Part shown: positions 53,546 through 62,477 of the stretch, in pieces
Numbering within the stretch: position 1 is the first letter of the stretch
Layout: every line of letters begins with the position of its first letter
Assembly: GCA_965205365.1 (NCBI GenBank)
Contig: CBDBGT010000005.1
Span: forward strand, 372,001-436,000
Source of the DNA: JALZUR01 sp965205365
GTDB lineage: Bacteria; Bdellovibrionota; Bdellovibrionia; Bdellovibrionales; UBA1609
DNA length: 64,000 nucleotides
Direction: 5' to 3'
Notes under the pieces: model-generated
Told to the model about the DNA's origin: nothing
What the model saw: only the letters and a program-made list of their open reading frames with translations
Databases searched by the model: none
Made by a program: the position numbers and the translations under genes

Positions 53546-54499
53546 ATGTCTAAAAAGCAATACAGTAGAAAAAAAATATCCATAATAGGTGCAGGCTTTG
53601 TGGGTTCAACCTGTGCTCATTGGGCAGCTCAAAAAGAATTAGGTGATGTTGTTTTGTTAGATGTTAATGAAGGCTCAGCTAAGGGAAAGGCTTTAGACTT
53701 GTTTGAGGCCTCTCCAGTTAAAGGTTTTGACAGTGAAATTATGGGAACATCCTCATATAAAGATATTAGCGGATCAGATATTGTTATAATTACGGCGGGT
53801 ATTCCAAGAAAGCCTGGTATGAGTCGAGATGATTTGCTCAAAACTAATGCAGGAATTATGAGATCAGTATGCAATGGGGTTAAAGAGTATGCCCCTAATG
53901 CTGTGGTCATTGTTGTTTCAAACCCTTTAGATGCAATGGCTTATGTTGCTAAAAAAACACTAGGTTTTCCAGGGAATAAAGTTATTGGCATGGCGGGTGT
54001 TTTAGACAGTGCTAGGTTTAGATCTTTTATTGCAGAAGAAACAGGTTTTTCCGTTAAAGATATCCATGCTTTTGTGTTAGGTGGTCATGGAGACACAATG
54101 GTTCCAATGCCTAGACATTGTTCAATTGGTGGAGCTTTTTTAACTGAAATGCTTTCAAAAAAGAAAATTCATGCTCTCACTGAAAGAACAAGAAAAGGTG
54201 GGGCTGAAATTGTTGCTCACCTTAAAACAGGCTCAGCCTATTATGCTCCATCGGCTAGTGTTGTTGAAATGGCAGAGGCTATTTTAAAAGATCAAAATAG
54301 AATTTTACCATGTGCTGCTTATCTTCAGGGCGAGTATGGTTATAAAGACCTTTTTGTAGGTGTTTTATGTCAGCTTGGGGGAAATGGAATGGAAAAGGTT
54401 ATTGAAATTACCTTGAATGAGGAGGAAAAAGCTGGTTTAGACAATTCTGTTAGAGCAGTGAGGGGCTTAGTGGCTGACTTAGAGAAACTGGAGTACTGA
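53546..54499 (+). CDS. mdh: malate dehydrogenase (LDH-like type)
   Basis: ATG 53546 follows GGAGAG; a TTG four codons upstream is less likely. The 317-aa enzyme has the NAD motif GAGFVGS, substrate-binding GIPRKPGMSR with the malate-specific Arg, DSARFR and catalytic His in LGGHGDTM. It oxidises malate to oxaloacetate in the TCA cycle. It is the first gene of the mdh-sucC-sucD-ndk run; its stop overlaps the sucC start (TGATG). Confidence 0.96.
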   Translation: MSKKQYSRKKISIIGAGFVGSTCAHWAAQKELGDVVLLDVNEGSAKGKALDLFEASPVKGFDSEIMGTSSYKDISGSDIVIITAGIPRKPGMSRDDLLKTNAGIMRSVCNGVKEYAPNAVVIVVSNPLDAMAYVAKKTLGFPGNKVIGMAGVLDSARFRSFIAEETGFSVKDIHAFVLGGHGDTMVPMPRHCSIGGAFLTEMLSKKKIHALTERTRKGGAEIVAHLKTGSAYYAPSASVVEMAEAILKDQNRILPCAAYLQGEYGYKDLFVGVLCQLGGNGMEKVIEITLNEEEKAGLDNSVRAVRGLVADLEKLEY

Positions 54500-55668
54500 T
54501 GAATATTCATGAATATCAAGCAAAACAAATTTTTAAGGACTATAAAATACCTGTTTTAAAAGGCGTAATGGTTGAGTCAATGGGTGAGGTTGGCCAGGCA
54601 CTAGAAAAATTAGATACAAACCTTTGGGTTGTTAAAGCTCAAATCCATGCAGGTGGTAGGGGCAAAGCTGGAGGTGTTAAACTTGTAAAAACTGCGGATA
54701 AGGTGGAGGCAGAGGTTAAAAAACTTTTAGGTAAAACTTTAATCACTCATCAAACTGGTCCTAAGGGAAAAGAAGTTCAAAGAGTTTATATTGAAACAGG
54801 TTGTAGCATTAAAAAAGAATACTATGTTGCCTGTTTAGTTGATGGTTCTACAGGTTTGGTTTCATTTATTGGAAGTGAAGAAGGTGGTGTGGACATTGAA
54901 GAGGTTTTAGAAAAAAAACCTGAAAAAATAATCTCAATACAAATTCCCTTTGGGGTGGGTTTTACAGCTTTTCAAGCAAGAAATTTAGCTTTTGATATGG
55001 GCTTTAAGGGAAAGGTGGCCATTAAGGCGGCCGCAGTTTTTCAAAAACTCTACCAAGTGTTTATAGATAAGGATGCTCAGATGATTGAAGTCAACCCTTT
55101 GGTGGAAACACTTGAGGGCGAGGTTTTGGTCTTAGATGCTAAAGTAAGTTTTGATTCAAATGCGTTATATAGGCATCTAGAAATTATGGAGCTAAGAGAT
55201 CTTTCAGAAGAAGATCCTGCTGAAATTGAGGCTCAAAAATTTGATCTCGCATTTATTAAACTTAATGGAAATATTGGTTGTTTAGTAAATGGGGCTGGCC
55301 TTGCAATGTCTACAATGGACATTATTAAACTCCATGGTGAGAGTCCGGCGAATTTTTTAGATGTAGGTGGAGGAGCTGATAGAGAAAAAGTAATGCAAGC
55401 TTTTAAAATTATTTTAAAAGATCCTGCTGTTAAAGCAATTTTGGTGAATATTTTTGGTGGAATTATGAAATGTGATATTGTCGCAGAAGGTGTTGTTGCA
55501 GCATCTAAAGAGGTTGGTTTAAAAGTTCCTTTAGTTGTACGGCTTGCTGGAACCAATGTTAAAAAAGGTATAGAAATTTTGGAAAACAGTGGTTTAAACA
55601 TTATGTCAGCGACTAACCTTGAAGACGGGGCTTTAAAAGTTGTGTCGGCAGTGAGGGGAGAAGCTTAA
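54499..55668 (+). CDS. sucC: succinyl-CoA synthetase beta subunit
   Basis: A 389-aa ATP-grasp protein: MNIHEYQAKQIFKDYKIPVL, VKAQIHAGGRGKAGGVKL, MIEVNPLVETLEGEV and NIFGGIMKCDIVAEGV. With SucD it makes ATP or GTP from succinyl-CoA. Translation is coupled to mdh (one-base overlap) and sucD starts two bases after its stop. Confidence 0.97.
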   Translation: MNIHEYQAKQIFKDYKIPVLKGVMVESMGEVGQALEKLDTNLWVVKAQIHAGGRGKAGGVKLVKTADKVEAEVKKLLGKTLITHQTGPKGKEVQRVYIETGCSIKKEYYVACLVDGSTGLVSFIGSEEGGVDIEEVLEKKPEKIISIQIPFGVGFTAFQARNLAFDMGFKGKVAIKAAAVFQKLYQVFIDKDAQMIEVNPLVETLEGEVLVLDAKVSFDSNALYRHLEIMELRDLSEEDPAEIEAQKFDLAFIKLNGNIGCLVNGAGLAMSTMDIIKLHGESPANFLDVGGGADREKVMQAFKIILKDPAVKAILVNIFGGIMKCDIVAEGVVAASKEVGLKVPLVVRLAGTNVKKGIEILENSGLNIMSATNLEDGALKVVSAVRGEA

Positions 55669-55670
55669 TA

Positions 55671-56546
55671 ATGTCAATTTTAGTAGGAAAAGATACGAAA
55701 GTAATTTGCCAGGGATTAACGGGTTTTCAAGGCACCTTTCACTCTGAGCAGGCCATGGCTTATGGTACTCAAATGGTTGGTGGCGTGACTCCTGGTAAAG
55801 GTGGTCAAACACACATAGGGCTTCGAATCTTTAACACAGTTAAAGAAGCAAAAAGAAAAACAGGGTGCAACACCTCTGTAATTTATGTTCCACCTACTTT
55901 TGCAGCTGATGCTATTATGGAAGCAGCTCATGCAGATTTAGATTTAGCAGTTTGCATTACTGAGGGAATTCCTGTGATGGATATGATTACAGTTAAAAAC
56001 TATCTTAAAGGCAAAAAAACTCGTTTAATCGGTCCAAACTGCCCAGGTGTCATCACTCCTGGTGAGTGTAAAATTGGTATTATGCCTGGGTATATTCATA
56101 AACCAGGTTTAATCGGTGTAGTCTCTAAGTCAGGGACACTAACATATGAGGCTGTTGCTCAATTGAGTGAGGCTGGTTTTGGTCAATCCACATGTGTGGG
56201 CATTGGTGGAGATCCGGTAAATGGAACAAATTTTATTGATATTTTAGAAATGTTTGAAAAAGATGAAAAAACTAAAGCAGTTGTTATGATTGGTGAAATT
56301 GGTGGAACTGCTGAGGAAGAAGCTGCTGCTTGGATTAAAGATAAGTTTACTAAAACTGTGGTTGCCTTTATTGCTGGATCCACAGCACCAAAAGGTAAGC
56401 GTATGGGCCATGCTGGAGCAATTGTTAGTGGTGGAAAAGGAACTGCTGAGGCAAAGTTTGAAGCTTTACAAGCTGCTGGTTGCTTTATGACAAGAAGCCC
56501 TGCTCAGCTTGGAGCTGTGATGAAGAAAGCATTAAATAAACAATAA
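55671..56546 (+). CDS. sucD: succinyl-CoA synthetase alpha subunit
   Basis: A 291-aa protein with a CoA-binding Rossmann domain (VICQGLTGFQGTFHSEQAM), the ligase domain GPNCPGVITPGECKIGIMPG and the phosphorylated His in RMGHAGAIVSGGKGTAEAK. It forms the SucCD complex with the upstream gene product. Confidence 0.97.
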   Translation: MSILVGKDTKVICQGLTGFQGTFHSEQAMAYGTQMVGGVTPGKGGQTHIGLRIFNTVKEAKRKTGCNTSVIYVPPTFAADAIMEAAHADLDLAVCITEGIPVMDMITVKNYLKGKKTRLIGPNCPGVITPGECKIGIMPGYIHKPGLIGVVSKSGTLTYEAVAQLSEAGFGQSTCVGIGGDPVNGTNFIDILEMFEKDEKTKAVVMIGEIGGTAEEEAAAWIKDKFTKTVVAFIAGSTAPKGKRMGHAGAIVSGGKGTAEAKFEALQAAGCFMTRSPAQLGAVMKKALNKQ

Positions 56547-56566
56547 AGCCTTTAAGGAGAGTTGAA

Positions 56567-56992
56567 ATGGGAATGGAGAAAACTTTTAGTATAATTAAAC
56601 CAAACGCTGTTCATAAAAATGTAATTGGTAAGATCATTGCAAAATTTGAAGAAAATGGGTTAAAAATTGCTGGATCTAAGTTAGTTAGGATTTCACGTGA
56701 AAAATGCAAAACATTTTATGCTGAGCATAGTGAAAGGCCATTTTTTAATGAACTGGTGGATTTTATGACTTCAGGTCCAGTTATGCTTATGGTTTTATCA
56801 GGTGAAAATGCTATTATGAGGAATCGTGAAATTATGGGGGCTACAAACCCAGTAGAAGCTGCTCAGGGCACTTTGAGAAAAGTTTTTGGAGACAGTATGG
56901 GTGAGAATGCTGTTCATGGAAGTGATTCTTTGGCAAGCGCGGAAAGAGAAATGGCGCTATTTTTTCATGAAAGCGAAATTGTAAACCCTTAA
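56567..56992 (+). CDS. ndk: nucleoside diphosphate kinase
   Basis: A 141-aa enzyme with catalytic His117 in ENAVHGSD, KPNAVHKNVIGKII near the start and ERPFFNELVDFMTSGPV. It balances NTP pools using ATP or the GTP that SucCD may make, so its place after sucCD is functional. AAGGAG precedes the start. Confidence 0.97.
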   Translation: MGMEKTFSIIKPNAVHKNVIGKIIAKFEENGLKIAGSKLVRISREKCKTFYAEHSERPFFNELVDFMTSGPVMLMVLSGENAIMRNREIMGATNPVEAAQGTLRKVFGDSMGENAVHGSDSLASAEREMALFFHESEIVNP

Positions 56993-57104
56993 ATTAAGGC
57001 TCCACAGGGCTTGTGGTATAAATGAGTGATAAGAGTTTTTTTTAAAACATCATGTATGAGTGATTTGATTGAATATTCTCCTAAAGGTTTGTTAAGATGT
57101 AGGG

Positions 57105-57896
57105 ATGAAAGCAGTTTTAATAGTATTATTAGTTTTATCAGGTTGTGTAAGCTCTCAAATAAAAAAAGGTTTTTTAAAGGATGATGTTGATTTAACGAAA
57201 GAAAAGTCAGACCTTTATTTTTCCATTGGTAGGAACTATGAAGACCATGAGCGTTTAGAAGACGCTATTAAAAATTATCAAGAAGCAATTAAAATAGATT
57301 TTAACAACTCTCAGGCTCATTTTTATTTAGGAAAGCTTTTATTAGAGAAAGGTTTTATACATGAAGGTGTTGCTCAGGTTGAAAAAGCTGTTTTAGTCAA
57401 TTTAAGATATACAGAAGCAAGGAATTTTTTAGCAAATTTAAATTATACAAAGCTTAAAAATTATAAAAAAGCAAAGGCGTTGGTAGATGAGTCTGTTAAG
57501 GACTTAACCTATCAAAATCAGGAAGAGTCTTGGAGTTTAAAGCTTAAATTAGATCATCAGTTCTTGAGTGGAAGGGCTTTAAAGGAAACCCTTCGCAAGA
57601 CCCTGGCCTTAAAGCCAAAGGTGTGTAAGCACCGCTTAGATATTGCCCACACACTTTATAAAATGTCACTTTATGAAAGCGCTTTAAAATCTGCAAGAAT
57701 GGTGGATGGGCTGTGTTTTAAATTGAAAGAAAAAAATAAAGCGGCTTTGTTAAAGGGTTTAATTTTTATTAAAAAAAATGACTATCTAGTGGCAGAACAA
57801 ATTTTAAGAAACATCTCCTTTAAAGATGAAAAATTCCACAAGATGTTAAATAGAGTAAAAACTGCTGTAAGAAAAAAAATTAATTTAGGAATATAA
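57105..57896 (+). CDS. TPR lipoprotein (PilF/PilW-like)
   Basis: A 263-aa protein with lipobox LVLSGC (Cys about residue 14) and at least three tetratricopeptide repeats (about 35-130: LEDAIKNYQEAIKIDFNNSQ, AHFYLGKLLLEKGFIHEG). It resembles the PilF family that helps secretin assembly; without secretin genes near it the role is open. A RodZ-like gene follows two bases after the stop. Confidence 0.75.
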   Translation: MKAVLIVLLVLSGCVSSQIKKGFLKDDVDLTKEKSDLYFSIGRNYEDHERLEDAIKNYQEAIKIDFNNSQAHFYLGKLLLEKGFIHEGVAQVEKAVLVNLRYTEARNFLANLNYTKLKNYKKAKALVDESVKDLTYQNQEESWSLKLKLDHQFLSGRALKETLRKTLALKPKVCKHRLDIAHTLYKMSLYESALKSARMVDGLCFKLKEKNKAALLKGLIFIKKNDYLVAEQILRNISFKDEKFHKMLNRVKTAVRKKINLGI

Positions 57897-57898
57897 TT

Positions 57899-58729
57899 GT
57901 GGAGTCTGAATATGGTAAAAAATTAAAAGATGCTAGGAATAAACAGGGTTTAAAGTTAGAAGATATTTCCTATGATCTTAAGATCAATTTAAAAACTTTA
58001 AAAAAAATAGAAGATTCTAAGACAGAAGAACTGCCTAAAGCGCCCTTTACAAAAGGTTTTATTAAAACATATTGTACCCACTTAGGTTTAAAGCCCAATC
58101 TTATTATTGAAGAATATGAAAAAACCCTTAATGAGCCTATTGATAAGTTAGAAAAAGGTATTTTAAGAGAAGATGTAAAAATAAAGTCTTTTTTTGCTTT
58201 TGATTTTTTTAAAAATAAATTTTTACCAATAGCAATTTTATTAGCAACTATTTTGGGAACAGCAGTGCTTTATTTTCAATTAGGGGATCAGTATTTAAAT
58301 GCAGCCAGGGTTAAATCTGTCAACTCTCAAGCTGTTTTAGAGTTGAAACAAAAGCAGTCAGAAGAAACTTTAGAGACTAAAGAAGTTAAGAGTATTTTAA
58401 AAGCGTCAAAGCTCTTAAGAGCTGTAACAGTTTATGATGATAATGAAGATGAAGGAGTTAAAAAATCTAGACCAGTTGTTTTTAAAAACACATTAATGGT
58501 AGAGCCTCTTGTTGAAACAAGGTTGTATATTCAAACAAATTTAGATAGCAAACCTGTAAAGGCATATCTTAAACCAGATAAGAGAAGAATTTTTAAATTT
58601 GAAGAGGCAAAAATTAGATTTCTTGATGCTGGAGCGGTTAATTTAATTATAAATGGCAAAGATATTGGCACCCTGGGGGTTTTTGGTGAGGAAAAAACAA
58701 TTCAGTTTCCTTCAATGAAAGAGCTATGA
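57899..58729 (+). CDS. RodZ-like HTH membrane protein
   Basis: A 276-aa protein from GTG 57899: N-terminal HTH_25 domain (YGKKLKDARNKQGLKLEDIS, APFTKGFIKTYCTHLGL), one membrane helix at about 112-132 (FLPIAILLATILGTAVLYF), a linker and a C-terminal beta domain of DUF4115 type. RodZ links MreB to the cell-wall machine and sets cell shape. It overlaps the next gene by ATGA. Confidence 0.83.
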   Translation: MESEYGKKLKDARNKQGLKLEDISYDLKINLKTLKKIEDSKTEELPKAPFTKGFIKTYCTHLGLKPNLIIEEYEKTLNEPIDKLEKGILREDVKIKSFFAFDFFKNKFLPIAILLATILGTAVLYFQLGDQYLNAARVKSVNSQAVLELKQKQSEETLETKEVKSILKASKLLRAVTVYDDNEDEGVKKSRPVVFKNTLMVEPLVETRLYIQTNLDSKPVKAYLKPDKRRIFKFEEAKIRFLDAGAVNLIINGKDIGTLGVFGEEKTIQFPSMKEL

Positions 58730-59919
58730 AGGTCTCATTAATTCTTTTTATACTTGGAGCTTTGTATATTGGCTCTGGAGTTTTTTTTTCAAGAATTAAA
58801 TACTCAGCATCCACTAAAAATTCTAAAAGAGAGCATAATCATAATTTTTATGATTATGCAGGGGTGTTCAATGTTCATTCTAAAAAAAGTAGTGGCAGTG
58901 ACAGTGTTTCTGAAATTATAAGTGCAGCAGCTGCAGCAAATTTAGATTTTATAATTTTTAATGAAATTAACCCTATAGATCAGCAACAACCGCCTCCAAT
59001 TCAATATGGGAACTTAAGTGTTTTTTATGGGTTGGAGTTGAGTTTTTTAAACTCTAGGTTTTTATATTTTACCAGTGAAAAGAGTCCAGTTTTTAGTTCC
59101 CATTTAGAGGCGCAGATTTTTTTATCTAATTTTTTAGAAACAGGTGGTGAGGGTATTGTTGTAATATCACACCCTGAAAAGCCAGGTTATGAGTGGGATG
59201 AAGATAGAGTTCCTGCATTTATAACAGGTGTTGAGGTTTTAAATTTAAGAGAGGTTTGGCGTAAGTCTTGGGAGAAAAAATTTTTTTTATTCTTAAGTTC
59301 GTTAATCTTTTATCCGTTTAATCCGCAATTGTTTTTCCTACATATTTATTTAGATGAAGCCTTGTCAATACAGCTATGGGATAAATGGAACGATAAACAA
59401 CCTATAATGGGCTATGTAGGCTCAGATGCTTCCTCAAAGTTGCGGTTGACTAAAAAATCGAATTTAAATTTTCCAGGGTATAAGAGTATTTTTCAAATGG
59501 CTAAGAATCATATTCTATTAGCTGAAGAGCTTGTGGGTATTGGTGATCAAAAACTTATTGTAGATGCTTTGAGAAAAGGAAGCTCATACTTTTCCATTGA
59601 TATTTTAGGAGATCCTAAAGGATTTGCTTTTTGGGGGCTTACGAAAAAAGGGCAAAAAGTTTTTATGGGTGAGCAGGTTAAGTTAAAAGACCTTAAAATG
59701 GTTTATGTCTCACTTCCTGAATTAAGTGATAAAGTAAAGGTTGAACTTTATCATAATGGGAGTTTAATAAAAACATTTTCTAAATCCTTTCAGTATAGGC
59801 CTTTAGAATTGGGGCACTATAGGGTTGTTGTAAAGGCCAATCCATTTTTTCCCTTAATTCGTAATGAAAAGTGGATTTCCTGGATTTTTTCAAACCCTAT
59901 TTTTATTATGGGATCTTAA
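58726..59919 (+). CDS. membrane-anchored PHP-like phosphoesterase
   Basis: A 397-aa protein with an N-terminal anchor (LILFILGALYIGSGVFF). GVFNVHSKKSSGSDSVSEII, AANLDFIIFNEIN, VISHPEKPGYEW and YVGSDAS follow the order of PHP-domain metal-binding segments, though FNVHS deviates from the usual HxH. A second hydrophobic patch lies at about 185-210. It is probably an exported metal-dependent hydrolase or a degenerate one. It is translated from the same run as the TPR and RodZ-like genes. Confidence 0.6.
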   Translation: MKVSLILFILGALYIGSGVFFSRIKYSASTKNSKREHNHNFYDYAGVFNVHSKKSSGSDSVSEIISAAAAANLDFIIFNEINPIDQQQPPPIQYGNLSVFYGLELSFLNSRFLYFTSEKSPVFSSHLEAQIFLSNFLETGGEGIVVISHPEKPGYEWDEDRVPAFITGVEVLNLREVWRKSWEKKFFLFLSSLIFYPFNPQLFFLHIYLDEALSIQLWDKWNDKQPIMGYVGSDASSKLRLTKKSNLNFPGYKSIFQMAKNHILLAEELVGIGDQKLIVDALRKGSSYFSIDILGDPKGFAFWGLTKKGQKVFMGEQVKLKDLKMVYVSLPELSDKVKVELYHNGSLIKTFSKSFQYRPLELGHYRVVVKANPFFPLIRNEKWISWIFSNPIFIMGS

Positions 59920-60227
59920 CTTTAATTTCATCTGAAGTTGGACTACACTGGCAGGAAAGTCGCTCATTATGAGCAAAACCTCTTTCCTGAGCACGCTCCT
60001 TTTCTAAAGAAGTTTGAGGGCTGAGCTTGCCCTGGAGTAAAATGACTCGACATGTTGTACAAATTCCTTGGCCATTACAAGAAAAAGGCACTGGGATTTT
60101 GTGAGTCGAAGCTCATTGAGTAAAGTTTTGTCCCTTGAGTTCGAAGCTCATTGAGTAAAGTTTTGTCCCTTGAGAACATAAAAATTTGACAGGGTCCGTT
60201 ATAATACACTACGCATTTAGTCTTCAT
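59906..60227 (-). pseudogene. [2Fe-2S] ferredoxin, frameshifted by an imperfect tandem duplication
   Basis: From ATG 60227 the minus strand reads MKTKCVVYYNGPCQIFMFSR followed by DKTLLNELRTQGTK, a ferredoxin N-terminus. The frame then enters a duplicated stretch and is lost. The cluster-binding part resumes in another frame as IPVPFSCNGQGICTTCRV and ends SCQCSPTSDEIKVKIP. Removing 29 inserted bases joins TK to IP and restores a full plant-type ferredoxin. The open fragment from GTG 60091 keeps the cysteines but lacks the first strands, so function is doubtful. The 3' end overlaps the PHP-like gene by 14 bases. Confidence 0.82.
60106..60174. repeat. tandem direct repeat in the ferredoxin gene
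   Basis: TCGAAGCTCATTGAGTAAAG and the next 14 bases occur at 60106-60139 and again at 60141-60174, a 35-base period. The bases just outside the first copy show a six-base loss relative to a clean duplication, so the net insertion is 29 bases and shifts the ferredoxin frame. Confidence 0.9.
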
Positions 60228-60272
60228 TATTTATAATTTGTCTCATCTTCTTAGATTGGTTAGTTTCTATTT

Positions 60273-60878
60273 ATGAACTTTATCGCATTTGATTTAGAAA
60301 CAACAGGAACTTTAGCTGGAATTGATAGAATTGCTGAAATTGGAGCTGTGCGGTTTGTCAACGGAGAGCCTGAGGACATCTATTCTACATTAGTAGATCC
60401 ATTGATGCAGATGCCTGAGGGAGCGTCAAGAGTAAATGGAATTACTGATGATATGTTAGTTGGAAAGCCAAAGATTAAAGACTGCTTAGAGTCTTTCACA
60501 CAGTTTTGTGGTCAGGATCCACTAGTAGCTCATAATGCTTCTTTTGATTTTCAATTCTTCTTAAATGATTATAGGAGGTGTAAGTTTTTAGCACCTTCAG
60601 GCTATGTATTTGACACCTTAGCATTATCAAAAAGAATTATTCCTGGGCTGAGCAACTATAGACTAGGAACCATTGCCCAACACCTTAAGTTTAAGTTTGG
60701 AAAGCTACACAGGGCCCACGAAGATGCAAAGCTTTGTGGCAATGTTTTTGTGGAGTTAATGAATAAAGCCTTGCCCAGTGAATATCTTGATAAAAAAACA
60801 TTAGAGGGCCTTCAAGGCAAGCCATCATTGAAATTTCCTTACATAGAAGAAAAAAGTGAGCAGTTAACGTTAATTTAA
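60273..60878 (+). CDS. DnaQ-like 3'-5' exonuclease
   Basis: A 201-aa DEDDh exonuclease: FDLETTG (ExoI), VAHNASFDFQFFL (ExoII) and HRAHEDAKLCGNVF (ExoIII). Length suits a stand-alone epsilon-type proofreading subunit, but other DEDDh nucleases share the pattern. It is convergent with nadE, overlapping by four bases. Confidence 0.87.
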   Translation: MNFIAFDLETTGTLAGIDRIAEIGAVRFVNGEPEDIYSTLVDPLMQMPEGASRVNGITDDMLVGKPKIKDCLESFTQFCGQDPLVAHNASFDFQFFLNDYRRCKFLAPSGYVFDTLALSKRIIPGLSNYRLGTIAQHLKFKFGKLHRAHEDAKLCGNVFVELMNKALPSEYLDKKTLEGLQGKPSLKFPYIEEKSEQLTLI

Positions 60879-62455
60879 GATTTAAAACTGTGTGCAATGG
60901 GCATGTATTTTCCAATGCCATAGGTATTTTTTGATATTCTTAATATAGGTGGGCTCTGCCATCGTTTAAACTCTGATATATAGCTTTTGTTTAAAACCCA
61001 GTGGTCTAATTTTGTTTTCGGTGCTTTTCTTTCAATGATTATTTTTTGAATACTTTTATCAAGCTCATTGTAGTTAGGCAAAGAATCTGAATCCTTTTGA
61101 TTTAAACGAAGTTCAGCAGATGGTGGGCGAGTAAGGATACGGTTTGGAATTACTGGGTGGTGGTTTTTTTTATTAATCCACTGGCAAAATTTAAAAATAT
61201 CAGTTTTAAAAAGATCTCCAATGGGTAAAATAGCACCACACTGATCCCCATAAAGAGTACTATAGCCAACTGTAAGTTCAGATTTGTTGGAAGTTGCAAG
61301 GAGTAAGGAGTTTTCTTTATTGGAAAAAGCCATAAGTACAAGTGCTCTAAGCCTTGCTTGGGTGTTTTCATGCATAAGGTTAAAAGGGGTTTTTCCAAAG
61401 TTTTTGTTAAAATCACTAATGAGTTTTAAATAAATTGTGCTCAAGTCATAGCTTAAAAAATGGACTCCAAGGTTTTTAGAGAGTTTTTTTGCAAGGTTAA
61501 AACTAAGTTTTGAACTGTAAGGGCATGGGAGTGCCATTGCTGTAATGTTTTCAGGCCCAAGGGCTTTTGCGGCAAGGTAGGCTACAAGTGCAGAGTCAAT
61601 TCCACCACTTAGGCCTAGGTGAGCTTTTTTAAACCCAGTTTTTAAAAAATAATCCCTAATTCCAAGGGTGAGAGCTTTTTGAATTGATGCAAACTTTGAA
61701 AGCTTTGGGGAAATTTGTTTTTTAAAAGTGTGAAGGTGCTGGCTAAAAGCAGGAAGCCTTAGAACCACTTCCCCTTTTGAGCTTATTTGAAAGGATTGGC
61801 CATCAAATATGAGCTCATCTTGTGCTCCCATTGAATTTACGTAGGTCATGGGGCAGGAGAATTTTTGAGAAATTTCTTTAAGGAGGAGTTCTCGCTTTTT
61901 TTGTTTTCCAATTTCAAAAGGAGATGCGTTTAAACTTATTATATGATCAGGTTTTTTCTTTAAAGCACTGAGTGGGTTTTTGTTGTACTTACTAAGTTTT
62001 TTAAACCAAAGGTCTTCGCATATAGTGACAAGAATTTTCTTACCATTGAGTGTGAAAAAGTTATTCCTAAGGCTTCCAGAATGAAAATATCTAGATTCAT
62101 TAAAAACATCATAGTTTGGCAAAAGGTCTTTGTTAAAATATTTTTTAACAGCACTATTTTGAATAAGTGCAGCAGAATTAAAAAGTTTGTAATCTTCCTC
62201 ATTAAGACAGCCAATAAGAGCAGTCATGTTTTTAGGGATTTTTTTTGCAATGGCAGCTAAAGTTTTTTTCTGTGCCATTAAAAATTCTGGACGTTTAAGG
62301 AGATCGTTTGGTGAGTAGCCCACTAAAGAAAGCTCAGGAAAGACGATAAAATTTGAGCCAGATTCAAAGGCCTTGTTACAATAATTCACTATAGTTTTAG
62401 CGTTTAACTCTAAATTTCCAAGGTGAGAGTTTATTTGTGCTATAGCTATGTTCAT
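60875..62455 (-). CDS. nadE: glutamine-dependent NAD+ synthetase
   Basis: A 526-aa two-domain enzyme. The N-terminal nitrilase-type glutaminase has Glu in FPELSLVGYSPNDLL and Cys in VTICEDLWF. The C-terminal synthetase has the P-loop LSGGIDSALVAYLAA and SNKSELTVGYSTLYGD. It makes NAD+ from deamido-NAD+ using glutamine-derived ammonia. It starts 22 bases after the Flp/TadE-like gene stop, so they may be co-transcribed. Confidence 0.96.
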   Translation of the reverse strand: MNIAIAQINSHLGNLELNAKTIVNYCNKAFESGSNFIVFPELSLVGYSPNDLLKRPEFLMAQKKTLAAIAKKIPKNMTALIGCLNEEDYKLFNSAALIQNSAVKKYFNKDLLPNYDVFNESRYFHSGSLRNNFFTLNGKKILVTICEDLWFKKLSKYNKNPLSALKKKPDHIISLNASPFEIGKQKKRELLLKEISQKFSCPMTYVNSMGAQDELIFDGQSFQISSKGEVVLRLPAFSQHLHTFKKQISPKLSKFASIQKALTLGIRDYFLKTGFKKAHLGLSGGIDSALVAYLAAKALGPENITAMALPCPYSSKLSFNLAKKLSKNLGVHFLSYDLSTIYLKLISDFNKNFGKTPFNLMHENTQARLRALVLMAFSNKENSLLLATSNKSELTVGYSTLYGDQCGAILPIGDLFKTDIFKFCQWINKKNHHPVIPNRILTRPPSAELRLNQKDSDSLPNYNELDKSIQKIIIERKAPKTKLDHWVLNKSYISEFKRWQSPPILRISKNTYGIGKYMPIAHSFKS

Positions 62456-62477
62456 AGCTTCTTATGCCTTAAGAGGC

